DNA of 64,000 bases from Elizabethkingia meningoseptica_A (GTDB lineage: Bacteria; Bacteroidota; Bacteroidia; Flavobacteriales; Weeksellaceae). Position 1 is the stretch's first letter. Every line of letters starts with the position of its first letter. The translations under genes and the position numbers were made by a program. This document shows, in pieces, positions 52,208 through 61,534 of this stretch. The notes beneath the pieces are model-generated. The model was not told where the DNA came from and did no database searches. It was given only the letters and a program-made list of their open reading frames with translations. The DNA lies in the NCBI RefSeq assembly GCF_045762675.1, contig NZ_JBJDLK010000002.1, positions 496,001 through 560,000 on the forward strand. The letters run 5' to 3'.

Positions 52208-52963
52208 TCAATCATCATTCAGCCATTCAAGAAAATTCTGGACTCTTACCCTGCTGACAATAATCTCATGAGGGCATTCGGGATCGAAATCAATTTCCAG
52301 TCTGCTGTTCACCACTTTTTTTATTCCTTTTATGGCTTTGATGTTGGCAATGCAATTACGTGAAACCCTGAAGAATATATCTGCTGCCAGCTGACCTTCC
52401 AGCTGATCCAGTGTATAATTAATAATATACCGCTTATCGTCAAAAGTATGAAGTATTACCACCTTTTCTTCACTGTAGAAATAAGCTATATTCCTGCACT
52501 CTACATACAAATAGCCTTCCCGTGAATGCACCAGAAACCGGTTCTTTATTTTTTTCATCAGGGAAGATTCCACCATACGTATTCCTATCTCTTCCTGTTC
52601 CCTGTCAAAATGCAGATCCTCCAGTTTTATAATCGCCCGTTCCAGGTCTTCTTCAGCAATAGGTTTTAGTAAATAATCGATACTGTTTACTTTAAAAGCC
52701 TGTATTGCATACTCATCATATGCTGTAGTAAAGATAATGGGCACTTCTACTTTAGTATGATTAAATATCTCGAAGCAGCTACCGTCGGCCAGGCTTATAT
52801 CCATCAAAATAAAGTCGGGCTTACTCTCCTGCAGCAACTCCACAGATTCCAAAACACTCTGGGTTCGTCCCAGTAAAACATAATCCGGGCGAAGTTTATC
52901 CATCATACGTTTAAGCTCGGAAAAAGCCAGGCGTTCATCCTCAACAATTAAATATTTCTTCAT
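52208..52963 (-). CDS. LytTR-family response regulator
   Basis: 251 residues: receiver domain with phospho-acceptor D55 in F-I-L-M-D-I-S and a LytTR DNA-binding domain at about 145-251 with F-L-V-H-S-R-E-G-Y-L-Y-V, F-F-R-V-S-R-N-C-I-A-N-I-K-A-I. LytTR proteins bind pairs of short direct repeats. It overlaps its kinase gene by ATGA. Placed between two operons that share a TTCTAA repeat array, it is the best candidate to bind it. Confidence 0.93.
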   Translation of the reverse strand: MKKYLIVEDERLAFSELKRMMDKLRPDYVLLGRTQSVLESVELLQESKPDFILMDISLADGSCFEIFNHTKVEVPIIFTTAYDEYAIQAFKVNSIDYLLKPIAEEDLERAIIKLEDLHFDREQEEIGIRMVESSLMKKIKNRFLVHSREGYLYVECRNIAYFYSEEKVVILHTFDDKRYIINYTLDQLEGQLAADIFFRVSRNCIANIKAIKGIKKVVNSRLEIDFDPECPHEIIVSRVRVQNFLEWLNDD

Positions 52964-54033
52964 TCTATGAAAGGTATTTTGACAATAAACTCATCCTGTT
53001 TTTGTGTTATTTCCAGCTTTTTATGATAGCGGTCGTATTGCGTACCCAGAAAAGAAAGGCCTATTCCCTCTCCTCTTGTAATATCATTACGCAAAGATAT
53101 TCTGTTTCTGAAAGATATCCCGTCTTGGTTCATAGAAATATAAATAAGTAACGGGTCAGCAGCAGAACTTACATTATGTTTGAAAGCATTTTCCAGAAGC
53201 AACTGAAAACTAAAAGAAACCAGCTTTTTATGCTCCCATTGCTGTATAGGTTCTATTTCTATTCTGAAACCATTTTCAAATCTTATTTCCATTAAAAATA
53301 AATACTGTCTGAAAAAATGCATTTCTTCCTTCAGTGTACTCAATGGCTTCTTACTCACTGATAATACCTGCCGGTATACTTGTGACAATGCTTTGGTGTA
53401 TTTATTTGCCTGATCCTGACTCTCGTATATAAGTGATGAGAGGACATTGAGAGAATTAAACAGAAAATGTGGATTTACCTGCGCCCGGAGTGCATTATAC
53501 TGATACATCAGCATATCGCGTTTGGATTTTTCAGAGGCTTTGATTGCCTTACGTTCTGCCTGAAAATAAAAGAGTAAATCCAATACCAGCAGGATTGGCA
53601 GATTGGCTGTAATATTCAGAATAAGTCCGGTTTTATAAGAAAGAGACTGCCGGATGCCTACATCCAGTATTTCCGTTACAATAAAACTGAAAGCAATATA
53701 CAACAGAATACACAGCAGAATATTGCTTACAAACAATGAAGAGGCATGCCTGTACAAGCTGCTGTGCAGCGGGGTGATTTCATTAATAAACTTAATCAAT
53801 AAATAATCCAGAAAAGTCATCACCAGTACAATAGGATATATTAATGCAAACTGCAGTAAAAAGTTATCCCATAAGCTGTTTTTCGACAGGATGCTGCTCT
53901 TCATAATTGTGTTGAAGAAAAAGATCTGATACACTGTATAAATAGTGGTTACCACAAAGTAGTACAGGGTGATCATATAGCGTTTAGTCTTCCCTTCCTG
54001 ACTCCGGAAAATTTCAGAAAAATCCATATTCAA
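52960..54033 (-). CDS. LytS/YehU-type sensor histidine kinase
   Basis: 357 residues: four predicted helices in the first 155 residues, then a His_kinase domain with H189 in R-A-Q-V-N-P-H-F-L-F-N-S-L-N and an HATPase with L-L-L-E-N-A-F-K-H-N and G-I-G-L-S. No large periplasmic domain, so it probably senses the membrane itself or a partner protein. Co-transcribed with the LytTR regulator. Confidence 0.93.
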   Translation of the reverse strand: MNMDFSEIFRSQEGKTKRYMITLYYFVVTTIYTVYQIFFFNTIMKSSILSKNSLWDNFLLQFALIYPIVLVMTFLDYLLIKFINEITPLHSSLYRHASSLFVSNILLCILLYIAFSFIVTEILDVGIRQSLSYKTGLILNITANLPILLVLDLLFYFQAERKAIKASEKSKRDMLMYQYNALRAQVNPHFLFNSLNVLSSLIYESQDQANKYTKALSQVYRQVLSVSKKPLSTLKEEMHFFRQYLFLMEIRFENGFRIEIEPIQQWEHKKLVSFSFQLLLENAFKHNVSSAADPLLIYISMNQDGISFRNRISLRNDITRGEGIGLSFLGTQYDRYHKKLEITQKQDEFIVKIPFIE

Positions 54034-54096
54034 TATGCTGTTTATATCTGGTTCTGTAAAAAATGATAACAGGTATTTTTACATTAAACCGGACAA

Positions 54097-55005
54097 CTAT
54101 TTTTGTTTTGCTGCAAAGTTATATTTAATCCCGGCAGAAATAAAAAATGAAGGGTCAAAACTCGCATCTCCCCATTTCAGAAATTTCGAAGGATCTCTGT
54201 CTCTGTAACGATCAGTACGCCCGAAATTAGCTCCAAAGGATCCGCTGACAGCCCAATTGCTGAATTTCAATTCCGGTTCCATACCCAGACTTACATAATG
54301 ATGGTCAAAATATTTCTTTTTCCCGTCTATTTTAGCAGGGGCAAAGAAAAACCTCGGACGGTTTACAATACGTAAAGCAAACACATCACTAAATCTGTAT
54401 CCTACAGAAAATTTCGGGTTATAACTCAGTTCTGCATGGTACTCCATTCCTCTCTTTTTCTCACTATGGTATTGAAAATACGGAAACGGAATAAGCATAG
54501 GCTTATCAAAAGCATTATTGGCTATAAGACTAACTCCAGCTTTCATTTTAGGGTGAATGTCCCATACCAGCGCCGAATAAACATTTACAATAAGATTGTC
54601 TATATCCACATTTTTCAGATGGATGTCGGTTGTATAAACACCTGCCGAAACGCCTCCTACAAACATTAACTTCTGATGCAATGGCGCCATGTACTGAACC
54701 CCCACTTCTGCTGATCCTATTTCTTTAGGCAAAGCTTCTGCTGCTGTACCTTCATTACTGAAAGAAGTATAGGAAGCATTAAGTGTTGCGGCCCATACCC
54801 GGGGTTGCCGGTAAGCGGTTGGTTTTACACTTACCGGAATTGTCGCTGTAAATGTTGTTGTTACTGCGGAACTTTTTCCGTCGGTCTTATCCCCGTTGTC
54901 ATTGATATACTTTTGCTGTTGCAGGTATTCCGACCTTAGTTCGATTTGTGCGAAAGTATGAACTGCCTGTACCAGAGCAGCTATTATAATCCATTTCTTT
55001 TTCAT
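54097..55005 (-). CDS. DUF6268-family outer-membrane beta-barrel protein
   Basis: 302 residues from the ATG at 55005, chosen because it opens a clean signal peptide (M-K-K-K-W-I-I-I-A-A-L ... A-Q); an upstream Met at 55080 would bury it. Alternating strands, the W-A-A-T-L-N-A-S-Y segment and the C-terminal A-G-I-K-Y-N-F mark an outer-membrane barrel. Next to the LytTR system and the efflux operon, perhaps part of the same response; function unknown. Confidence 0.75.
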   Translation of the reverse strand: MKKKWIIIAALVQAVHTFAQIELRSEYLQQQKYINDNGDKTDGKSSAVTTTFTATIPVSVKPTAYRQPRVWAATLNASYTSFSNEGTAAEALPKEIGSAEVGVQYMAPLHQKLMFVGGVSAGVYTTDIHLKNVDIDNLIVNVYSALVWDIHPKMKAGVSLIANNAFDKPMLIPFPYFQYHSEKKRGMEYHAELSYNPKFSVGYRFSDVFALRIVNRPRFFFAPAKIDGKKKYFDHHYVSLGMEPELKFSNWAVSGSFGANFGRTDRYRDRDPSKFLKWGDASFDPSFFISAGIKYNFAAKQK

Positions 55006-55152
55006 TATGTACTCATTTGAAAGCACAAAGAAACCCCAACACACATATAACAACCTAACAATCAGTAAACTAAATGACAAACATTAGAAATAAGGGGATA
55101 GAATGCATTATTATAAAGATGAATTTCCCGGCTGAAAGCTCTTTACCCTGTT

Positions 55153-55222
55153 TTCTAATGGTTTTCTAATAGTATTCTAAAGCTTTTCTAACAAGCATTC
55201 CGAAAGGGTCGGAATACCTTTG
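55153..55222 (+). promoter_or_regulatory. Efflux-operon promoter with four TTCTAA repeats at 11-bp period
   Basis: TTCTAA at 55153, 55164, 55175 and 55186, and TACCTTTG at 55215-55222, with 23 bp between the last repeat and the -7 element. The geometry and the -7 sequence are identical to the mgtC promoter at 48542-48611. The 308-bp gap 55006-55314 otherwise holds nothing I can support. Confidence 0.8.
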
Positions 55223-55314
55223 CAACAGCGAAAAAGGCCTGTTCTGACTTCTCCCGGAAAAGGTCATAAAGCAAATTATAAATCATTAATCTATTGTCAT
55301 AAAAACTACTACAT

Positions 55315-56421
55315 ATGAGAAGAACAGTATTTACAATAGCACTTTTGGCATTCGTTATCTCTTGTAAAGATTCCAAAAGTGAAACTGCTCCTCAGGATCA
55401 GGATCTCGTTGTTAAAGGAGACAATGTCATTGTTCCGGAAAACAATCCTGTTTTCAAAAAGATTAAAACCGAAACGGTTAAAGAGCAGGAACATAGTGAT
55501 GGTGTGGTTTCCGCAGGAACCATTCAGGCAATTCCGAATCATTATGCAGAAATTGCCAGTCCTTTTTCCGGGAGAATTACCCGCTCCTTTGTAAGGCTTG
55601 GCCAGAATGTTTCTGCAGGAAGTCCAATTTTTGAAATTCTTTCTTCAGAATATTTTTCTGTTCAGAAAGACTATACCGATGCGCTGAATGATGTACAGCT
55701 TGCTGAAAAGAATTACCGACGTCAGCAGGATCTTGTAAAGCACGGTGTAGGAATACAAAAGGAGCTGGATGAGGCTGAAACAGATTTCAAAAACAAAAGA
55801 ACTTCCCTTTCCAATGCTTCTTCTGCACTGAAAGTATATAACAGTAAAGGCGGCGGTCTCGGAAGTCCTCTTATTGTAAGAGCGCCCATTAATGGAGAGA
55901 TTATTTCTAACCAGATCGTAAACGGTCAGTATCTGAAAGGTGATGCCGATCCCGTGGTTATTATCGCTGAACTTTCTAAAGTATGGATTTCCGGAGAGGT
56001 AAAAGAGAAAGACATTCGCTTTGTAAACACCGGAGATCATGTTTCTGTAAAGGTAAGTGCCTATCCGGACCGGAATATTACCGGAAAGGTTTATCATATC
56101 AATGAGATCGTAGATGAGGCGACCCGAAGTGTAAAGGTTCTTATAGAATGTGATAATCCGGACAAAAAACTAAAACCGGGTATGTATGCTACAGTACATT
56201 TTTCGACTACACCGGTAAATGCTATTATGATTCCGGTAACGGCACTGATGCAAAAAGACAGCTCCCAGTATGTATGGGTAAAAACGGGTAAGAGTCAGTA
56301 TGCCAAGCGATCGGTCACAACGGGTGAGACCGATCAGAAAATGGTAAGAATTACCTCCGGGCTGCAACCGGGTGATGTTATTATGACTATTGGCGGAATC
56401 TATATGCTGGACGCAAAATAA
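55315..56421 (+). CDS. RND efflux periplasmic adaptor (HlyD/CusB-type) lipoprotein
   Basis: 368 residues. Lipobox V-I-S-C, Cys17, so anchored in the inner membrane. Membrane-fusion architecture: barrel-sandwich segments S-P-F-S-G-R-I-T and R-A-P-I-N-G-E-I-I-S, a coiled-coil hairpin between them (about 105-180), then beta-barrel and membrane-proximal domains. It bridges the RND pump and the outer-membrane channel encoded downstream. Confidence 0.92.
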   Translation: MRRTVFTIALLAFVISCKDSKSETAPQDQDLVVKGDNVIVPENNPVFKKIKTETVKEQEHSDGVVSAGTIQAIPNHYAEIASPFSGRITRSFVRLGQNVSAGSPIFEILSSEYFSVQKDYTDALNDVQLAEKNYRRQQDLVKHGVGIQKELDEAETDFKNKRTSLSNASSALKVYNSKGGGLGSPLIVRAPINGEIISNQIVNGQYLKGDADPVVIIAELSKVWISGEVKEKDIRFVNTGDHVSVKVSAYPDRNITGKVYHINEIVDEATRSVKVLIECDNPDKKLKPGMYATVHFSTTPVNAIMIPVTALMQKDSSQYVWVKTGKSQYAKRSVTTGETDQKMVRITSGLQPGDVIMTIGGIYMLDAK

Positions 56422-56473
56422 AATAACCGATACTCTTTTGTGAACTTTTTGAATGTTATATGAACTGTCGTCA

Positions 56474-56511
56474 CTTCGAGTGAAATTCTGAAAGAATTTT
56501 TTATCGAGAAG
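56474..56511. repeat. Dispersed palindromic intergenic repeat, second copy
   Basis: CTTCGAGTGAAATTCTGAAA and the mirrored GAATTTTTTATCGAGAAG: the same nested palindrome as at 8543-8580, placed inside the efflux operon between adaptor and pump genes. Confidence 0.6.
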
Positions 56512-56628
56512 TTTTCAACACTTTTCATTAAATCATTATTCGAAATACGCAACAAGAACCATACTATACACTGCTCAATCATTATCCTTAGTACATAGTA
56601 CTTTACAATCAGTACAAAAATTAAGAAC

Positions 56629-59600
56629 ATGAAACAACTTTTAACACTCTCTATACAGAAGAGATGGCTCATGCTGGCCCTCTTTCTATTACTGGGTTTC
56701 TTTGGCTATTATTCCTGGACCAAGCTTTCTGTAGAAGCTTATCCGGATATCGCTGATGTCACTTCCCAGGTTGTAACACAGGTGCCGGGACTGGCGGCTG
56801 AAGAAGTAGAACAACAAATCACCATTCCGTTGGAAAGATCCCTAAACGGGCTACCGGGAATGCATGTAATGCGAAGCAAAAGTACTTTCGGGCTTTCCAT
56901 TATTACAATGGTCTTTGAAGACGGCGTTGATGATTACTGGGCAAGGCAACGGATTCAGGAACGGCTTTCCGAAGTAACGCTTCCTTACGGCGCACAGCCA
57001 GGGCTGGATCCGCTAACCTCTCCTATTGGTGAAGTTTACCGCTATATTATCGAAAGTGATAACCATAGCCTGCGGGAGCTTACCGATTTACAGAATTTTG
57101 TAATTATTCCAAGAATAAAACAGGTTTCAGGAATTGCTGATGTGACTAATTTCGGAGGGATTACAACTCAGTTTCAGGTAGAACTGGATCCGCATAAACT
57201 TGAGCAATATGGTCTTTCGCTTTCCGAGGTTACGGAAACGATTTCCAAAAACAATGTAAGTGCCGGCGGGAGTATGCTGCCACGTGGTGATCTTTCTTAT
57301 GTAATCCGTGGAATTGGTTTGGTAAAGGATCTGAATGATCTTGGAAAAATTGTCGTAAAAACTGAAAACGGAGTGCCTGTTTTCCTGAATGATATAGGAA
57401 CTTTAAAATATGGAAATCTCGAAAGAAAAGGTATCCTGGGTTATACTGATACGAAGCGTAACTACTCTGAAAGCGTGGAAGGGATTGTGCTTCTGTTAAG
57501 AGGTCAAAACCCGTCGCAGGTACTTGAAGGTGTTCATCAGGCTGTTGATGAGCTGAATAACGAAACGCTTCCGCCGGGCGTAAGAATTCATCCTTTTCTG
57601 GACAGAACTGATCTTGTAAAAACCACATTAAATACAGTATCACACACCTTAACTGAAGGAATTGTATTGGTAATTATTGTACTGATTGTATTCCTTGGAA
57701 GCTGGAGAGGTGCTTTGCTGGTCGCTATTACGATTCCGCTTTCGTTATTGTTTGCTTTTATTCTGATGCATTTCACCAATATTCCGGCAAACCTGCTTTC
57801 TCTGGGCGCAATAGATTTCGGAATTATTGTAGATGGTGCTATTGTAATGCTGGAAACTATTCTGAAAAAGAGGGAAGACAATCCTGAAGAAGAGCTGGAA
57901 GAAAAGAGCATTACCAAAAGAGTTATTGAGGTTGCAAAGCCTATTTTCTTTTCTACCATCATTATCATTACAGCATATCTGCCATTATTTGCATTTGAAA
58001 GGGTTGAGAAAAAACTCTTCACACCCATGGCCTTTACGGTAGGTTATGCCTTGTTGGGTGCACTAGCTGTAGCACTTCTGTTGATTCCGGGTCTGGCGTA
58101 TGTTATTTACAGACGGCCACAGAAGATATACCATAACAAATGGCTGGAAAAAATAAGCAATGCTTATGGAAAGAGGATTGAAAAAATAATGCAGGCTCCT
58201 AAAAAAGTTATTCTGCCGGTGAGTGTTGTTCTGCTGACTGCGGGTATCCTTTCATACACTGTTGGAAAAGACTTCCTTCCGGAACTCGACGAGGGATCAA
58301 TATGGCTTCAGGTACAACTGCCACCGGGAATCTCTCTTGCCAAAGCAAAGGAAATGAGTGATACACTTCGTGCCAGAACTTTAAAACATTCGGAGGTAAC
58401 TTATATGATGGTTCAGGCCGGGCGTAATGATGACGGAACCGACCCATGGACGGCTTCTCACTTTGAAGTATCCGTCGGAATAAAACCATATAAGGAATGG
58501 CCTTCCGGAAAAACAAAAGCAGACCTGATTCAGGAACTTTCCACTGATTATAAGGATATGCCGGGCTTTACTGTTGGTTTTTCACAACCTATGATCGATG
58601 GTGTAATGGATAAAATTTCAGGAGCACACAGTGAACTGGTGGTAAAGGTATATGGGGATGATTTTAAAGAAACCAGAAGAATTGCGGAAAATGTTTTATC
58701 TACACTGGATAAAATACCGGGTTCTGCAGATTTGGCAATTGATCAGGAGCCACCGCTTCCACAATTGCAAATTGTAGCAGACCGTGATAAAATTGCCCAG
58801 TACGGACTGAATGTATCGGATGTGGCCGACCTTATTGAAGTGGCATTAGGCGGAAAGGCAATCTCTCAGATCTTTATAGGAAACAAGGTATATGATATCT
58901 CCTGCCGTTATACTGAGGATAGCCGCGATACACCGGATAAGATCGGAAACCTGATGCTGACTTCAGCCTCCGGTGCAAAAATTCCGTTATCTCAGGTTGC
59001 TGAAGTTAAACTAAGCACCGGTGAAAGTACAATTACCCGCGAAATGAATAAACGCCACCTTACGGTAAAACTAAATCTGCGCGGACGCGATCTTTCTTCT
59101 TTCCTGAAAGAGGCTCAGGCCAAGATTGAAAAGGATATTAAGTACGATCATGAGAAATACCAGATTAAATGGGGCGGACAGTTTGAAAATCAGAACAGAG
59201 CTTATTCCAGACTGGCATTTATTGTTCCATTGGCACTGGCGATTATGTTCCTGCTGTTATATGGTGCATTTGGAGACTTCAAGCAGGCTTTAGTATTAAT
59301 GTCTATCGTTCCGTTGGCACTTTTCGGAGGTATGCTGGCACTGAATGTCCGTGGAATGTCACTGAATGTTTCTTCTGCTGTAGGTTTCATTGCCCTATTC
59401 GGAGTAGCGATTCAAAACGGGGTCATTATGATTTCCCATATCAATGACCTGCGCAAAAAGGGACATGATCTTAAGTTTTCTGTAATCAAAGGAGCAAGAG
59501 ATCGTTTCAGACCGGTATTAATGACAGCAACTGTCGCCGTTATCGGATTATTCCCGGCTTCTATGGCAACAGGAATAGGATCGGATGTACAGCGTCCCCT

Positions 59601-59730
59601 GGCTACTGTGATTGTCTACGGGTTAATGTTTTCGACCATTTTAACCTTGTTCGTTCTGCCTGCTATTTATTATATGGCTGAACGCAGATTTGAAAAACAA
59701 AATTTGAAATCGGATGAAAAGCCTGCATAA
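56629..59730 (+). CDS. HME-RND heavy-metal efflux pump, CzcA-type
   Basis: 1033 residues with the usual twelve-helix RND layout and two large periplasmic loops. The proton/cation relay in helix 4 reads D396-F-G-I-I-V-D402-G-A-I-V-M-L-E409, the same D-6-D-7-E spacing as D402, D408 and E415 of CzcA; monovalent-metal CusA pumps lack the first Asp. So the pump probably exports divalent cations such as Zn2+, Co2+, Cd2+ or Ni2+. The C-terminal helices have G-V-A-I-Q-N-G-V-I-M-I-S. Middle gene of the efflux operon. Confidence 0.92.
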   Translation: MKQLLTLSIQKRWLMLALFLLLGFFGYYSWTKLSVEAYPDIADVTSQVVTQVPGLAAEEVEQQITIPLERSLNGLPGMHVMRSKSTFGLSIITMVFEDGVDDYWARQRIQERLSEVTLPYGAQPGLDPLTSPIGEVYRYIIESDNHSLRELTDLQNFVIIPRIKQVSGIADVTNFGGITTQFQVELDPHKLEQYGLSLSEVTETISKNNVSAGGSMLPRGDLSYVIRGIGLVKDLNDLGKIVVKTENGVPVFLNDIGTLKYGNLERKGILGYTDTKRNYSESVEGIVLLLRGQNPSQVLEGVHQAVDELNNETLPPGVRIHPFLDRTDLVKTTLNTVSHTLTEGIVLVIIVLIVFLGSWRGALLVAITIPLSLLFAFILMHFTNIPANLLSLGAIDFGIIVDGAIVMLETILKKREDNPEEELEEKSITKRVIEVAKPIFFSTIIIITAYLPLFAFERVEKKLFTPMAFTVGYALLGALAVALLLIPGLAYVIYRRPQKIYHNKWLEKISNAYGKRIEKIMQAPKKVILPVSVVLLTAGILSYTVGKDFLPELDEGSIWLQVQLPPGISLAKAKEMSDTLRARTLKHSEVTYMMVQAGRNDDGTDPWTASHFEVSVGIKPYKEWPSGKTKADLIQELSTDYKDMPGFTVGFSQPMIDGVMDKISGAHSELVVKVYGDDFKETRRIAENVLSTLDKIPGSADLAIDQEPPLPQLQIVADRDKIAQYGLNVSDVADLIEVALGGKAISQIFIGNKVYDISCRYTEDSRDTPDKIGNLMLTSASGAKIPLSQVAEVKLSTGESTITREMNKRHLTVKLNLRGRDLSSFLKEAQAKIEKDIKYDHEKYQIKWGGQFENQNRAYSRLAFIVPLALAIMFLLLYGAFGDFKQALVLMSIVPLALFGGMLALNVRGMSLNVSSAVGFIALFGVAIQNGVIMISHINDLRKKGHDLKFSVIKGARDRFRPVLMTATVAVIGLFPASMATGIGSDVQRPLATVIVYGLMFSTILTLFVLPAIYYMAERRFEKQNLKSDEKPA

Positions 59731-59818
59731 AAATTCTGCATCCATAGTGATGGCAATTGCAGATATTCTGTCCGGATATTATAAACTGCCAAAAAATGGC
59801 GTATTAAAAAAGAAACAG

Positions 59819-61087
59819 ATGAAGTTTAGTATTCGTTTTATCATAGCTTCAGTTACCTTATTCAGTATAACAGGTATTGCAAAAGCGCAGGAAAAGGAAC
59901 GCCTGAGCTTTGAGGAATTTCTGAATCTTGTAGGTAAGAAGAATCTCAGTTATGCTGCTCAGAAGTATAATGTGGGAATGGCGGAGGCCGCTATACAGAC
60001 AGCAAGTATATTTCCGGATCCTCAACTGGATATGGAAGGTTCCAATAATGGTGTATCCAAAAACATGGGTTATACCTATGGCGGCTCTTTAGGCTGGACA
60101 CTGGAATTAGGCGGAAAGAGAAAGGCAAGACTGGATCTGGCAAGAAATCAGTCTGAACTGAGTAAAATACAACTGCTTGATTTTTTCAGAAACCTTCGTG
60201 CTGATGCCGGTCTGGGATATATTGAAGCTTTAAAATCCAAAGCTTTACTGGATGTACAGCAGGATTCCTATCAGAATATGCTGAAACTGGCTAAATCCGA
60301 TAGTATAAGATACCGTTTGGGAACAATATCTCTGGTAACCTCTAAACAAAGTAAGCTGGAAGCTACTTCATTACTTAATGAGGTTTATCAGGCTGAAAGT
60401 GCAGCGCAACAGGCTATAACGGGGCTTTCGGTATTCCTGAGTGATAACAACCTTAATAACCGCGATGTAGATGGTAATTTCAATGCATTCAACAGAGATT
60501 TCAGCATTGATGATCTTACCACACAGGCACTTAATACACGGGCCGATTTGCTGGCTGCAAAGCAAAACACTCAGGTCGCCAAAAGTCAGATCAATCTTGA
60601 AAGAGCCAATCGTAAAATAGATCTGGGACTTACCGCCGGTGTATCTCATAATACGGAAGCAACTAATGAAATAGCGCCTTCTCCTAATGTTAATGCGGTG
60701 AAATTTGGTGTGAGTATTCCTTTAAAGTTTTCCAATAGAAGAAATGCTGATCTGAAGATTGCCGAAATGGCGTATTCACAGTCTGAAATCGAGTATAAGC
60801 AGATTGAGCAAGGTATTCGTGCGGAAGTTATGCAGGCATATCAGCAATATATAGCCACTCAAAAACAGGTAAAGCAGTACCACAACGGAATGCTATCTGA
60901 AGCCAAAAGTATTCTGGATGGTATTATTTACAGCTACAAGAGAGGTGAAAGTTCTATTCTTGAGGTGCTGAATGCCCAGAGGACTTATAATGATGTTAGA
61001 AAAAATTATTATCAGACACTTGCTGACAACGCTGCCGCTTTAATTGAACTGGAGCGTAAAACCGGCATCTGGGATATCTCTTTTTAA
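59819..61087 (+). CDS. TolC-like outer-membrane efflux channel
   Basis: 422 residues from the ATG at 59819, which opens a signal peptide ending I-A-K-A-Q; an upstream in-frame Met at 59714 overlaps the pump gene and would add a non-signal tail. Two outer-membrane-efflux repeats: L-S-F-E-E-F-L-N-L-V-G-K-K-N-L and the second ending S-I-L-E-V-L-N-A-Q-R-T-Y-N-D-V-R. Forms the outer-membrane exit for the metal pump. C-terminal residues W-D-I-S-F. Confidence 0.9.
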   Translation: MKFSIRFIIASVTLFSITGIAKAQEKERLSFEEFLNLVGKKNLSYAAQKYNVGMAEAAIQTASIFPDPQLDMEGSNNGVSKNMGYTYGGSLGWTLELGGKRKARLDLARNQSELSKIQLLDFFRNLRADAGLGYIEALKSKALLDVQQDSYQNMLKLAKSDSIRYRLGTISLVTSKQSKLEATSLLNEVYQAESAAQQAITGLSVFLSDNNLNNRDVDGNFNAFNRDFSIDDLTTQALNTRADLLAAKQNTQVAKSQINLERANRKIDLGLTAGVSHNTEATNEIAPSPNVNAVKFGVSIPLKFSNRRNADLKIAEMAYSQSEIEYKQIEQGIRAEVMQAYQQYIATQKQVKQYHNGMLSEAKSILDGIIYSYKRGESSILEVLNAQRTYNDVRKNYYQTLADNAAALIELERKTGIWDISF

Positions 61088-61112
61088 ATCATTTTTACTT
61101 AACTATATATAG

Positions 61113-61145
61113 AAATGCTTCTGTAATATATTTACAGAGGCATTT
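61113..61145 (+). terminator. Terminator of the efflux operon
   Basis: AAATGCTTCTGTAA and TTACAGAGGCATTT around a short loop, then TGCTTTTTT. Confidence 0.8.
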
Positions 61146-61178
61146 TGCTTTTTTATCCAAAAATGTATCAAACAACAG

Positions 61179-61226
61179 AACCTTGTCAAGGTTACTATCA
61201 CAGTGGTTATTAACCTTGACAAGGTT
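61179..61226. repeat. Two CCTTGTCAAGG-type palindromes facing each other
   Basis: AACCTTGTCAAGGTT (61179-61193) and AACCTTGACAAGGTT (61212-61226), each a palindrome and also mutual inverted copies. Rest of 61146-61534 is AT-rich with TGATTGA and TTACTTATTGCT-type repeats and an AATTCTTAATGGTAAAAG copy of the 13-kb repeat tail; no gene. Confidence 0.65.
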
Positions 61227-61534
61227 TATATAGGAACATAAATTTTCATCAGAAAATTACTGAAGGAATTTACACATCAGTTTACCATAAAAATTTTGTT
61301 TTTAATCTTAATTTTCTTAAATTCTTAATGGTAAAAGCTTTTGTATCTTTTGCAGTTTAGATGCTTGCAACATGACAAACACATTATTTATTACTGATGA
61401 TTGATGATTGATTACTGATTACCTATTGCTCATTACTTATTGCTTATTACCCATTACTTATTGCTTATCAATTACTCATTTTTCTCATTAGCACATTTTC
61501 AAATTAGTTTGCGGGAAAACCTTGTCAGGGTTGA

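Noticed and set aside
59714..59818. Upstream start of the TolC-like gene at 59714
   Set aside because: It overlaps the pump gene and would put about 35 residues before a clear signal peptide.
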